From Burhinus oedicnemus (Eukaryota; Chordata; Aves; Charadriiformes; Burhinidae): a DNA stretch of 64,000 nt. Within the stretch, counting starts at the first letter, position 1. Each line of letters starts with the position of its first letter. The DNA lies in NCBI GenBank assembly GCA_008921705.1, contig VFFE01007039.1, positions 1,062,688-1,126,687 on the forward strand, in the 5' to 3' direction. The notes beneath the pieces are model-generated. The model saw only the letters and a program-made list of their open reading frames with translations. It was not told the origin of the DNA and did not search any database. Shown here in pieces: positions 11,701 to 24,100 of this stretch. Both the position numbers and the translations under genes were made by a program.

Positions 11701-14700
11701 TGGTCACAGCAGTTCAATGTAAGTTATTTTTTTAAACCAGTGATTAAAGTAGTGTAAACCACTGTGTGGTCGCTCTCAGTTCAATTTAACATTGGCTGGC
11801 ACGGATGACAGCTTGCATTGATTCTTGTCTGTCTAATCTAAATTGATATAAGCCTGATTTCAAATGAACTAAGCCTGTCTGAAGAGCATTATGCACTTGT
11901 TTAAGTTCATGAATTTAAAAGAAAACCTTTGAACAAAAGGCTGCAGGTTTCTCACAAAGACAAAACTCACAGCTCAATACTGATTTTGACAGTTCTCCCA
12001 TTAACCTTCACTACAGACAGCTGAGGAAAGTTATTTGGAGAGCGGAATGGTCAATACTTTGCCTAAGTAAATATATAACACAGACAACCTAGAAAGAGAT
12101 ACTTATTTTGTGTGACAGCAGTAAGAATGAGAAATAATGGGCTAGAGAATTCATCTAGATTACTTTATTCATTCTAAGTAAGCTTCTCTATAGACAAAAT
12201 GAACACCAAAGAAAACCTAATACCACATGAAAAGGCAAAGACATTACTTCTATCCACATTTTTGCACTGTTCTTAAACTATTCAGAGCATCCAGTTCTGG
12301 CTCGTTTCAGAAGCAAGATGCTGAGCAGGACAAACCGTTGATCTCACCCAGCACTGTCACACGTCTGGCGCTGAGGGAACCATGCAGCATTGAACCATAC
12401 AAACAGAACTAGAGGAGAGAAGGAGAAAGTAAGCAAAGAGGAAATAGAAACACAGAGGACCAAGAGAGTGAGACTGCAGAGAAAGTCTTCTCAAGGGTTT
12501 GATTGGTAGCTGACGTGCTTGCCTTGGGAGAAAAGAAGTTGGGAAATAATAAGGACCAAAAGCTGCAGTGGGCAGAAGTTCACGTTCTGTGCAGTGCTTG
12601 TCTGCCAGTGTTCAGGCAGTGCCTGACACAGATCTCCCTGGGCATAGGCTGTCGTGTGCCCACTCCTTCCATGTTTCGGGACAGCCTGAAGCGAGTGCCT
12701 CTGGCCCAGAAGCAATGTAGCCAAGTCAGCTTGGGTTCAGCACCATGCTATTCATCCAGCTGGTAGAGGAGAAAGATTACTCCAAGCCTAGTTCTCCGCT
12801 GCACCTTGCTGTGTTGACTGTGCAGTCCTGCAGGGGCAATATCCTCCAGGGGATGCAGCATTTGCAATTGCGGGCACTGGCTTTGAGGGAAAACATTTCG
12901 CCTGTTTCATTTCCTTCTGAAAAGCAGAAGGATTGCTACGTGCATGTGCCTATGCCGATGGGAGAGCCAGCCAATTCAAAGTCACATGTGTATGTTTGTT
13001 AAAGGAAAATAACAAAGTTCACTTCTCTTTACAATTGTTTTTAATATTTTCCTTTCCAAGCTCTCATCGCATGTGTTGGCTCAAGATCACATAATGCAAA
13101 AACTGCAAATTATTCACAGTGCTCAGACTTCCATGTACATTTATCAAGCGCAGCCTGGTAAAATCCAACAACAAGCAGGAAAGAAATCCCAGGAAAAAAT
13201 AATGTTTTCATACCTTAAAATTCCACTGGGGAGAGGGAAAAAAAGCCTAAAAAGTGCAAACAGCAAACCTTCCCGTTCACCACGGCTGTGTTTCGGCAGG
13301 CTGGTTGTTTCCAGAGTTTCAAGAAGGGTATGTTAACCTGACAGAGAAAATGGCTACCATTTTCAGATGACAAATTACAACCGTCCTTGTCGTTTGAAAG
13401 CCAGAAGCACAGTGCTTAGTTAAAGCAGACAAGTCTGCTCCAGCCTGGCAGAAGTGATAAAAGACATAGTGGAACTTCAGAGAGTGAGCTCCTCTCTCTC
13501 TCCAGCTCCCCTTTTTTGCTATATTTTCCCTCTGGTGGGTTGAGGTACCCAGTTGGAGCTCCCAAAATAGAGGAAATCCAGGCAGAAGAGCCTATCCAAG
13601 TCTATCAGCCACCTGCTGTGTTTCACTCCATCAGCGAAGCTTTGCCTCTGGGCTGAGATGTAAAAGTTCTTGGGGTTTTGCACTCCTTCCCCCCAGTCTT
13701 GGCCTGGTTCATACTTTTGGAATAAATATTGAATAAAGAGCCTGTCCCTTTAATGCAGAGGCAGTGAGAAGGGCAAAACTGTTCCCAAGAAGTCAGTAAA
13801 AGTGGTAATGCCTATTAATGATTGCAGCAGAGTGCTTTTCAGTTGCCCTATTAAAGGAGCTCTTTGTCCTAATAAATACCAACGAAAAAGCTTTCTCTCA
13901 GAGCACCTTCCCTGTACTTTATTTATAATGAGTCTTCTAATGAGTACATAGTGTTTATGCTTCCTTGAGAGACTCATCACTCCCTCTCTCAGTCTGTTAT
14001 TTAACATACAGTACTCCATGAAGGTGTCCCACTTCATCCCCAATGCCTCCCCGCCCCCTCCCACACACAAACCTCCACGTACTGCTTGTTTCAAGGGCGT
14101 AAGCAACTCTGAAGGAAAACTGAGCACTGGAAGAGAAGCAGACATCCCAAATGTTTCGCACGACACGGCAGGAAGAGGAGCAGGCGACCCAAATTGTCGG
14201 CGTGGCAAGGCGAGCCCACCAAGGACAGCTCTAAAGCCGTTCCCATGTCTTCAATCAGGAGTGTGCTTGCATCGGTATTTAAACAGGTCATACGCCAGTC
14301 TGTTACACCTGGTAAAATACCTGGTAAGCCACAGTAATTCGACTGTGTCGGCTGGGTGGCCTAGCCCTTAGTAGCTACTACTGACTAACAAGACCTACAA
14401 GCACTCGGCCACTGAGATTCTTAGGTATCCTCCTGGTAGCAATATGGAAAAGCAAACCTGTTCCTGTTCGATGGGTAGTTTTAGGGGGATTGTCAAGACA
14501 GAGAGCTCACTTGTCAAGTAGCATTTTTGCCAAAGCTCTTCATGGCTGTAATTCGCCATGGCACGTTCTATATCTGGCTGTGTCCGGGTGTGACACGAGT
14601 TGAATTAATAACTCTGTGAGGCTTCATGTGGTTTTCTGTTGCCATTCGGAGTCATGCCTTGAGATTGTGGGATCCCACATGACACATCCCTAATGTGATC

Positions 14701-17700
14701 TTGTGACAGAACAGAAGTAGTTTATGTTACCAGGGTGCCTGAGAAAAAAAAGGAGCCTATTATAGGGTTGTTCAATTGCCTTAGGCCAGAAGATAGATTC
14801 TGAAGACACTCTTTTATTCTGTGTTTTTCTTTTAAGCTTTGAAGCTGGGAGTAAAAGGGTTTCCTGTCCTTAAGCATATCAATCCCCTATCCTCTTTCTG
14901 AGCCTCTGCAATGCCTGTTTCCACAGGAGACCAAAATTAGGCAAAAGATTACATAAGGCGACTGGGTATCGATGTTTGATATTAAGATCAGTCTTAAATA
15001 TAAGACTGTCCATCATCAACAGAACCCTATCAGCATGAAATCACAACAGCAATTGTCTTTGTGGTATCTAGCACTTTGGCATTTAGAAAGTCAAAATTGT
15101 GTTTCGGATTGAGGAAATCATGGGAATAAAAGGGCTTTTTGATCTGGTAGCATGAAAGAAAGATGCTCCTCAAAGATGGTTTTTCAGTGTTTCATGCAAG
15201 CAGGCAGATTCACTGTTCACTTGATCTCCTCTGGAGGGTGCTCCCCTAAATAGCCAGGCCCCAGTGGCAAGGAATGAGGGACTCCTAGTCCTCTCACACC
15301 TCATCTTGGACTTTGAAACCTGTACTGACTAGGAGAAAGATAGCCCCTGGACCAAACTGGGGTGTCCCAAGTAGCAAAGGCTTGAATCTTTTGTTCTTCT
15401 GGAAATGAAGAAGAACTGGAAACTCTCTGGCAATCAGCTAGGGAGAGATTTGAGCACAAGCTTGAGCCCTCCAGAAAGTGCACAGCTTATTTATATACCA
15501 GCCACACCTTGCATACTGTGTTCTCATTCAGCTTCAGATGTGACATAATTCAATCATCCCACCTGGAGCTGAAGAAAACCATCTGATCCTTGTCTGGACC
15601 ATGTTTCCAAGCAAGCAGAAGAGAAAATAAAGAACTTTGAGGAGCAGATGATACCTTGCTGAGAAAAGAAGAAAGTGTCTGTGAAGCCTCTGCAGTTCCC
15701 AGTGTCTGTTCATCCACTCTCTCCACTTTTCTCTGAATGAGAAACAGGCTTCCAAAGAAACAGAACACCAGAGAGCTCACCTGGAGAGAAGGGAAGATAA
15801 CCAGATTTCTTCCTTTCTTATCACAGAATCAGCCACCCAAAATGGGACCTTGAATTTTTGTGAAGGACTGGTGAAGGAAATCAACAGGATTCAACAAGAT
15901 GTGAGGGAGCAACCACTCTATAAGCCTCAAAATGCAGCCGTCCTGAGAGCTCTAGTGGTTTTTTTCAAACTTAAACTGTGCGCCTCCTTTTTATAACTGG
16001 CAATTAAAGCTGACTCAAAGATCATGAGGATGAAATTATAAATAAGATACACCATCAGTCTTGATCTGGGGCCGTTCTTTCTCACTATTGGAGAGTTGTC
16101 ACACCCAGGGATTTTTTGGATTGTACCCACTGTTGTTTGAAATGATGGCTCCAAGACAGCACTTGAGATGCTTCAGTCCCCTTCCCTTAGGAAACCAACT
16201 GTGGTGAACAAGGCCCTGTGTGCTTTCAGAGATCCCAAACTACTGTTTTACTTTATGATATCACAGAAAGGCAGATACACAGTCAGCAAATAAGTGCACT
16301 GAAAGCAAAATGTGTTTCCTATTCACTTTACAGTTAGGCATATCTAAGGGTCTAAACATTGACATTAAGTTTAGCCAGTAACTAGGTTTTTAGTATGCAT
16401 TGCACAATAAAGAGTTGTGCACTACTCTCAGAGCACACCAAAAAGCTATAAGCCCACTCTTGTAATAGAGAACATTGAGATTTTGTTATTAATTTCAACA
16501 GAAGTAAAACTGTGCCCTACACCAGTTGTAGGACAGCACTTGAGCATAATACATGCACAGTAAATATGTTTTAATCATAAATCATACAAATGAGTTATGA
16601 GACTACAAAATAATCTTTCTTTCTCAACAACGAGAAGAGCACATTCATGGCTAATGTTTTGTTTGGCCATTATAAACGGCATTTGATAGTAGGCGTGTGC
16701 ACACACACATGTATGTTTCTGTGTGTAATGATACATTCTGAATCACTGAAATCACATGGGCAAGTCTCCTACCTCCCAGCTTTTCCCCACAGCGTGTTAT
16801 CGCACAGTTCCTTGAAACTTGCCAAGTCCTGAAATAATTGTATACTAGTTATTCTTTCATTACAAATACACTGCTTACAGCTAATGATTAGTTCTTGTAA
16901 TGAGTGAAGACTGTAACCAGTACCTAGCTCCCAGAATAGCAAGAAAAATTACTTTGGTGAGCTGCTTCAATCTGACAACATTTACATTCCCTGCCCAAGA
17001 TGATTGAATTATTAGTAAGGCTAAATGTCTGAAAGAAGGGAGCTTGGATTATCTGCGTTGAGCAGATTATGTAGTCACAACAGCAGAAGGGTGCTGCTTT
17101 CTTACAGCAGCTTTACCAAATGTCCAGTGAATCTCCTACACAGTAAATAAAGTTCTTGCTTGTAAAGATGGTGCTGGGAGGAGTTTATTCTCTCGGGCAA
17201 TTGCACGTCAGCTATTCCAACTTATCAAGAGAAAAAAGCTGTCTTAATTGCTGTACTAGCTTACCCAGGAGGAAAGCATCCATTTTAGCATCAGTTTTTG
17301 CACAAAATCGTCTACAGTGGTTCTTCAGGCGAAGACAGACCTTTGTCTATTTAACTACTACCAGGGGTTGGTTTTCTCCCATCAATTTATGTCTGTTTCA
17401 TCACCTACACAAGCATGCAGTAGTCTGTTTATTTTTTTTAAAGGTATGGGTTTTGGCAGTGCCTTCCATTTTGTCTGTTTTTTTGTATGAAACAATACTT
17501 TCTGCAGTTCCTCTGGAAGCAGGAGAAGGTAGCGTGGAACAGATGGAAAGGACACAACACCACCAATTTGATTTTCCTCCAGCAACATGAAGCACTAGAA
17601 GTAACCATTCCAACTCTGTCTCTCTGTTCATTTCTTGCTGCTTGGGTGGTTGAGTGATAAGGGAGAGTTCTTGTTTTTTCCTCCTACTCATATCTGGCTG

Positions 17701-19169
17701 AAAGGGTTATATTTAAATAATGGATCCCTTAGTCCTGTCTGCTCTGCAAGCTGATGCTCAAGTGGCTGCTTCTTTATTGTAAAGTTGATAACACAATTTT
17801 TAAATGCAGAGCCTTCACAGCAGGCAGCTGAATGGCTGGCCAGATGGCTGGGTTGTTATTTGGGAGTCCCTGAGCTAGCAACTCCTTAGTCATCAAGGTT
17901 CTCCAATTATTGTCATCTCCCACTTACATGTGTCTCCATTGATTCATATCAGTATCACAAAGGGCCATTTGTTGGACTTAACCCTAAGAAACAACGATGG
18001 CAAAAATGTATAGGAATAGCAATTCAGGATGGCCAGAAGTTGTCCCTGCCATTGGAACCAAGGTTTGCTGTTGCTTTTGTTGTTGTAGGTTCAGCAGTTC
18101 ACAGTAAATGGCTTTCAGCATCACCAGGGACCAAAAAACAACAAAAAAAAATACCTCAGAAGCAAGGCTTTAGTACAGACTTCTAAAAGCAAGACTGTCA
18201 GGGAACCACTTCTTAATCTCATTTGAATTCAAATGCAGCTTTACATGTGTTGGATGCATATGGTTTTTCACATTAAGATGTAAAGTTTATACAAATCTGA
18301 GGTGTGAATGGTTCCCCTGAGTGCTGATGACAAATATTCCAGTATCAACACTTAGCTGCTAAGCTTACCTTAAAACTTGCTGGGGTGACAAACTGCTGGT
18401 AATTCCTCTGCTGGATTTAGACAGGAAACAGCAGAGCTTCTGTGCACTTCTCACAGAGACTAACTGGAGCACAGGGCGTGTATGAACTATCCTTCTCCCA
18501 CTGTTCCAGTTGGCTGGTAATTCATGATTAAAGATCCATAACATGAGAAGTTAGAGCCCAGAATCATTGAAGGAAGTTGAAAACAGAACGCTCGGAAGAC
18601 CTATCAGTAGACAGCAATGGTCTTAACGCAAAGGAACCATAAATCCTTCTTGACTGGGAGTATAGATACTGATTTTTATTTTAATTACCTCACATATTCT
18701 GTCAGTAAGAGAAGTTCTGACAAGATTTCTATAAAAGAAATGGCAAAAGAAGTGAGAAGCAGAAAAAAAAAATTAACTTATCTCTACTTTCAAATGTCTC
18801 CTAGATATCTTGGTATTTCACTGATGGGCATAGCAGAGATAAGAGAATGCCCAGTTTCCACAGATAACTTTATCTGGCATAGTGACCAGAGTGATCTCAG
18901 AGCAGACAAGAGGAATAAACAATTGAACTAACAGGGCTTTTCCTGCTGCAACTTCTTTAACCCCTGATGATCCATAACACTTCAGTGGGAATGACCGGGG
19001 CTTTTTATTAATGGAAATCTAAGACAGTTTTGTGAATGAAAACCTAGGGGAGTTTAGCCAGAAGCACAAGAACCCAAATTAATTCTCTGTATCAGATTTC
19101 ATTACAGGAAAGATTAGGGAGTTTTCCACAGTGGAACCTGAAGAAATGAGTCCAAGCAACTGTTTAATA
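8713..19169. other. No gene seen; long unique AT-rich stretch
   Basis: About 10 kb without a recognisable gene or repeat. Open frames at 11153-11569 (+), 13750-14208 (-) and 17156-17590 (+) have no ATG start at their reported beginnings or no family resemblance, and look like chance. A perfect 8-bp inverted repeat with a 4-base loop (CAGTCTTA-AATA-TAAGACTG) is at 14989-15008. The ancient CR1 described next may begin somewhat before 19170, but I cannot align the flank with confidence. Confidence 0.55.
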
Positions 19170-19766
19170 TCAAAACATTAGTAGACGAGGTTTTAAAATA
19201 CATCATTAAAATTAATAGTAAATCCCTACATTTATGTGGTGTTACCCAAAAGTTCTGAAGAAACTCAAATATTCGAAACTGGTCTCCATCTCAGAGGTAC
19301 AGAAAGTGGCAGAAATGATGTCACTATTTAAAAAAAGGCTCTGAAGGGGAGGTGGTCCAGAAAACTAGAGGCAATTTGTATGATTTCCACACCAGATAAA
19401 TTACTTGCAACTATGAAAAAGAAAATAATCAGTTTATACGTGGATAAATTCAATATAAAGTCACAGTCAACAAAGCTTTTGTGGAGGGAAGTCACACCAC
19501 CAAAATTTATGAAGGTCATCAGAGGGTGAACAGATGGAAAAGGGTGATCTCACTGATACAGTTCACTTGCATATCCAAAATGTTTGTGATGATGTCTTAT
19601 CACAAAAGATATAATTCTCACCTGGAGCAGTAAATTGGTAAAAGATAGGAAGCAAAGGAATATATGACCAGTTTTCACAGCAGAGGGAGGTCTAGTGGAA
19701 TCACAGAGTGGTGTGTACTGGGACTATATTCATAAAATAAGATGGAAAGCTAGGTAAATAATGAAG

Positions 19767-19778
19767 TATGCTGACGAT
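19767..19778 (+). pseudogene. Remnant YADD active-site box of the CR1 reverse transcriptase
   Basis: The four codons read Tyr-Ala-Asp-Asp, the metal-binding catalytic box of LINE reverse transcriptases, within a colinear CR1 match. The frame hits TAA three codons later (Y-A-D-D-T-K-stop), so the enzyme is dead. Confidence 0.75.
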
Positions 19779-20285
19779 ACTAAATAATTCAAGGCAGCAA
19801 AAATGCAATTTGTCTGCAAAGAGTTCAGAAATATCTCATGATATTGAGTGACTGGATAATAACAGGGCAAAGTAAATTTGATTCTGACAGTTGTGAAATA
19901 ACATACATTAAGAAAACAACATTTATTTGTGTACAAATATACACAGTGTGTTCTGGATGAGCTCTTGCCACTTGGGAAAGAGATTTTGTGTCATGTGAAC
20001 AAGGCTCTGAAAACATCGGTTCAGTGCCTATCATCTGCTAAAGCAGCATATAAACTGTGAGGAATTAGTAGGAAAGAAATTGAGGGCAAAAGAGAAAACA
20101 TCATTATGGTATTGTATAAATGTTTTGTGTTGCTCCCACCACCACAAAGAGGAATTACTAGGCTGAGATAAAGTGCAGAGCAGGCAACTGGGATGACTGG
20201 GAGTTAGATAAAGCTTTCATACAGGAAGAATAAGGTCACATTTACCTTAGAAAGGAATTGGATGCTGAAGGATGGACTGACAGAT

Positions 20286-20689
20286 CAAAGCAATTGATGC
20301 TGAGACCTCTATACCTGAAGGGAAATCACTTCAGGCTAGATTTAGTTCAGTCACCTGGACCAAATGTCCTTACCACACATGGGGTCCAAAGCTGGCTGTG
20401 AGAGCAGTCATTGATTTGGACCCTCTGTTTCTGGTAGGACTTAGAGCACCTTTACAGCAACCCTGGAGCAAAGCTTATAGTTTAGATCTGAAAGGAACCT
20501 GCACGGTACAGCCAGAAGCAACCAAGAAATGAATAGTAAAAATGAAGGTAAGTGGAAGATTTGCTTCAGACCTCACATTGAACAAAGATGCTAATGTAGA
20601 CATAGAGTAGTTGAGGTTTTATTTAGTTGTTGTTTTGGGTTTTTTTAATTACACAGTATTTTCTTGTTCAAAGCAGAGGAAAGGTGGTT
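20286..20689. other. Unidentified ~400-bp segment interrupting the ancient CR1
   Basis: CR1 homology runs up to about GAATTGGATGCTGAAGGATGG (ending near 20276) and resumes at GGGCTATAATAGAGG near 20693. These two points are almost adjacent in the consensus. The intervening sequence matches nothing I recognise. It ends in a T-rich patch (GTTTTGGGTTTTTTTAATT, near 20632-20650). It could be a later insertion of another old element or a locally scrambled part of the CR1. I see no clear target-site duplication. Confidence 0.45.
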
Positions 20690-21120
20690 GGAAAGGGCTA
20701 TAATAGAGGTCTACAAAATTGAAGATTACTTGGAAAAGGTAAACAAGGAACAACGATTCCCCCTTTCTTCTAACACAAGAAGTAAAGATACCAAATGAAA
20801 TTACCAAGCAACAGGCTTTAAGCAAAAGGAAGTACTTTTTCACACACTGCATAATGAAATTGTAGAACACATTACACAGGATGCTTGCAAAGCCAAAACC
20901 ATAAATGAGTTCAAAAAGAAATTATACAAATTAATGGAAGAAGGGTCCATGATGGGTTAAACCTGATGATGTAGATGCAATTTACAGGTCAGGAAGAGTT
21001 TCAGATTTTCTGAAGCTAGAACCACAGTGTACATTCCTTATTCTTTCTCTAAGTATCCACTACCATGCATAGTCAGAGACATGATATTGCACTTGCTGGA
21101 TCCTTGTTCTGGCCTTATAG

Positions 21121-24100
21121 TCTTCTCAGGGAACTATAACCCAAAGTTACTGTGAGCCTGGAAAACCCAGTCTGCAAAGCTCAGACACAAAGATATCATC
21201 AGAATTAACCCCTCACACATTTGAGGTCTTTTAACAGCAATTGAGCTCTACTTTTTGATGCTTTCTGATTTTAAGCTGTCTGTGATTACCACTGGTTTGT
21301 ATGCGTCACTACTATTGTATTGTATTGTCAGTGTGTATGTTCCTAGTGACTAACCCAGGCTTCACCTTGGCTGGAACACCCTTCAGACACCTCAGTTCAG
21401 TTGCACTTTCTAAGCCTGAACAGCAGTCTCTGAGAGGAAGCAGAACCAGAGAAAACACTTTAGCAGGCATGACAACAGTAAGTATTATGGCCAAAAGAGC
21501 ATCCATAGAGGGGAATAAATGGTGCTGAGGGTCCTATATCTGCACTGTATGTGTTTGGCTGGGGGTTAATTTAAACTGGCTTTAGTTTGGTCCCAAGGAC
21601 ATGAATACTACTGACAGTTGGATCACACCAAGTGTACTGCTGGAGCACATACTGCAATTGAGTTTCATCCAAAAGGAATCCAGTTTTCATGCTCTGAGAC
21701 CACTCCACAGTATGAACCAAAGCATAACAGGAGTGTGGGGGTAGTCAGGAGATTTATTGAAGAAATGCATGCCTGATCCAAACTCGAATGCTAATGTGGA
21801 ACACCCACTGACTGCTACAAGAAGGCTTTGTAAGGGGCTATTGTCAGTGTGCCGTAGGGTAAGAATTTAACCTACTGTGAACAATTAAAGTTTTCCAAAT
21901 TGTTTCCCTTCTTCTCTTTCCCCTCCCTACAATTTACATTCTGATTGTGTCAACCCATTTATTTAGCAGTTAATTCATTGCTTGTAAGTCAAGAAATATG
22001 GCTCATTGAGCCTATAGACAGTGTCATTTATTTCCCCTTTTTTTAAGCAAGGGCTTGAACTGTTTTTGTCTTCTTTTTAAACAAAACTTCCTAGACATCA
22101 TCAAGAAGTCGTATGTGGTGGGGGCACAACCCTGGCACGTGAGGTTACATGGTGGAGCCATGACCACACCATGCAGCTCTCAACAGTCTTTGTGCTAGAC
22201 CCATAAGGCCCTGGGAGCAGAAAGATTTTATATCTTTGCATTCAAAATGGTGGCCCCATCATGCAAGCTACTACTACTGTAGATTACACAGGAATGTGTC
22301 TGCTTTCCAGAGTTATGAGGTGGGATGAGATAGGGACTGAGCAGCCAAAGCTGAGATTCACCTCATTCCCCTTAGGGGCCAGTGAGTTTGCACTGGACAG
22401 AACTCAAACCAGGTTTCTGTGGGTGACACTCTCACTAGCAATGCTCATTAGCAACAACAAATGCCAACCGTGGCTGATAAACCATTGGGAATCTGCCTTT
22501 ATTTCAGGAGAGGCAAGTTAATGACATCAAGTTTTAGACCCTGCACCAGCAGCATTTTTTCTCTCTTTGCATGCACAGGCCAATACACAACCTCTCTGCC
22601 CCAGCCTGGTCTTAGAAACAAAAAAACCCCCTCATCAAATAATAAAGCAAAATAAATGCTAGACTAGCACAATGTCTACATTTGATTCTAAATGCAATAT
22701 AAAACAATTACCCACATATTTATTTTTCACCAAAGAAGGCATAAGAAAAGCAGATATGCATATAAGGAAAGCATAATCTGTTTTGACTTTAGCATCTCCG
22801 AGTTTGCAGTATTTAATATTTCCTAGAAACGGTAAGATGTGACCAACATACCCATATGATATAAACAGTGGTGGGTTCCGTAATTCAGTACGAACAAGCC
22901 TAGTTCAGAGGCAATCGACAGGGTGATAGGCTGCAGTTTACAGGGGAAAAGTCGGTGCAACCAATGGTATTTAATAAAATAATTCAAAAAAGTGCTTAAC
23001 CTTGCTATGCCACCTTGTCATCTGAATGAAAACAAATTCATATACTGAATTAAACCGATGTGCCTATCTTTATTGGTGATGTACACCACAATTCATAATA
23101 GTCCCTCAGCAGTGCACCAGGATATGCAAGTTGAAGGCCAGGAGAGGGAAATTACTAATGATTATGTGCTAAAGGCATGCTAGGAATGTGTCTTTCCTCC
23201 CATTCAATGCTGAATTTTCTTTTAAGCTGCCAGTAGGTGAAGTAAATTAAATTACACTTACATTCCTCTAAAGACAAAAACTTATCTCTTTTAGCTTAAA
23301 AGTCATCACAGTTTTACTACGTTTTTCACAACAAATATAAAATCCTTTGCTATGTTAGTAATAATTCAAAGTTCTAACTGAATCGAATTTAAACTTTTCC
23401 TTGCAGCTGCTCTTCCAAGTTTCTTATGTTTGCAGTAGTTCATACCATTGCTTCAACCTACAATTCAGGTAGAACTAAAGTGGTGGAGCTCACGTGCAGC
23501 TAGTCTTTGCTATTTGAAAAAAATCCAACTAGCAATGATACCCATGGAAAAAACTGTTGTGGTTTAATGAAAGGGATATTTCTCAGACTGTTTCTCAGGA
23601 GGTGCATTGGGTTGCAGCTTGACAAGTAACAGTACAACTGCTTCATTCAACAGGATTTCAGAGCAAGTGACAGTATACTCATATTATTCAGGCACAGAGA
23701 GTAAGAGCTTTCTCCCAAAATAATGTGTTCTGCTGTGATTTCGCTTGCAACTGAAGGCTAGATGTTTCTTTATGCGGAGAGCAGCAGCAGCTCAAGAGTG
23801 CACAGTGTTCATAATACTACACTAATATTCCCAATCACATATATGAGAGATGGGAAGCTGAAAATCTGAACATTGTTTTGATAATACACTAATATCCTTA
23901 GGACATTGTGATAATTTATATCGAGGAGGAAAGCTGCTGTGAGCCCAGGTTAGGGCTTAGCTGCTTCCACAATTTGCTTTCTTCTTTTTCAACCCCTCTC
24001 TACCCTAAACCTGCACCTTAATTGAAGGTCAAGTATTGAATCTGCAAAGATTAGCCTGCTCTGTTTTCAGTCTCCTGTTGGAAGTAAATTCTCTTCTGCA

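Larger units (their letters stand above)
19170..21120 (+). mobile_element. Ancient CR1/L3-type LINE fossil with decayed reverse transcriptase
   Basis: This is a roughly 2-kb, highly diverged, sense-strand CR1-class element. It aligns in order with the amniote CR1 consensus as I remember it. ACCCAAAAGTTCTGAAG (about 19244-19260) is the RT fingers region. The YADD catalytic box is at 19767-19778 (TAT GCT GAC GAT), followed within three codons by TAA. GGTGACTGG-like and GAAAGAGAT-like blocks follow. ATAATAGAGGTCTACAAAAT is near 20699-20718, AAAAGGAAGTACTTTTTCAC near 20824-20843, and GTCAGAGACATGATATTGCAC near 21072, matching the 3' UTR. Stops, frameshifts and small deletions are scattered throughout, for example between GTACTGGGAC and ATATTCATAAA around 19717-19735. 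Homology is lost in the middle (about 20286-20689). The divergence is far beyond that of the copy at 391-923, so it was inserted much earlier. Outer boundaries are approximate. Confidence 0.8.
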
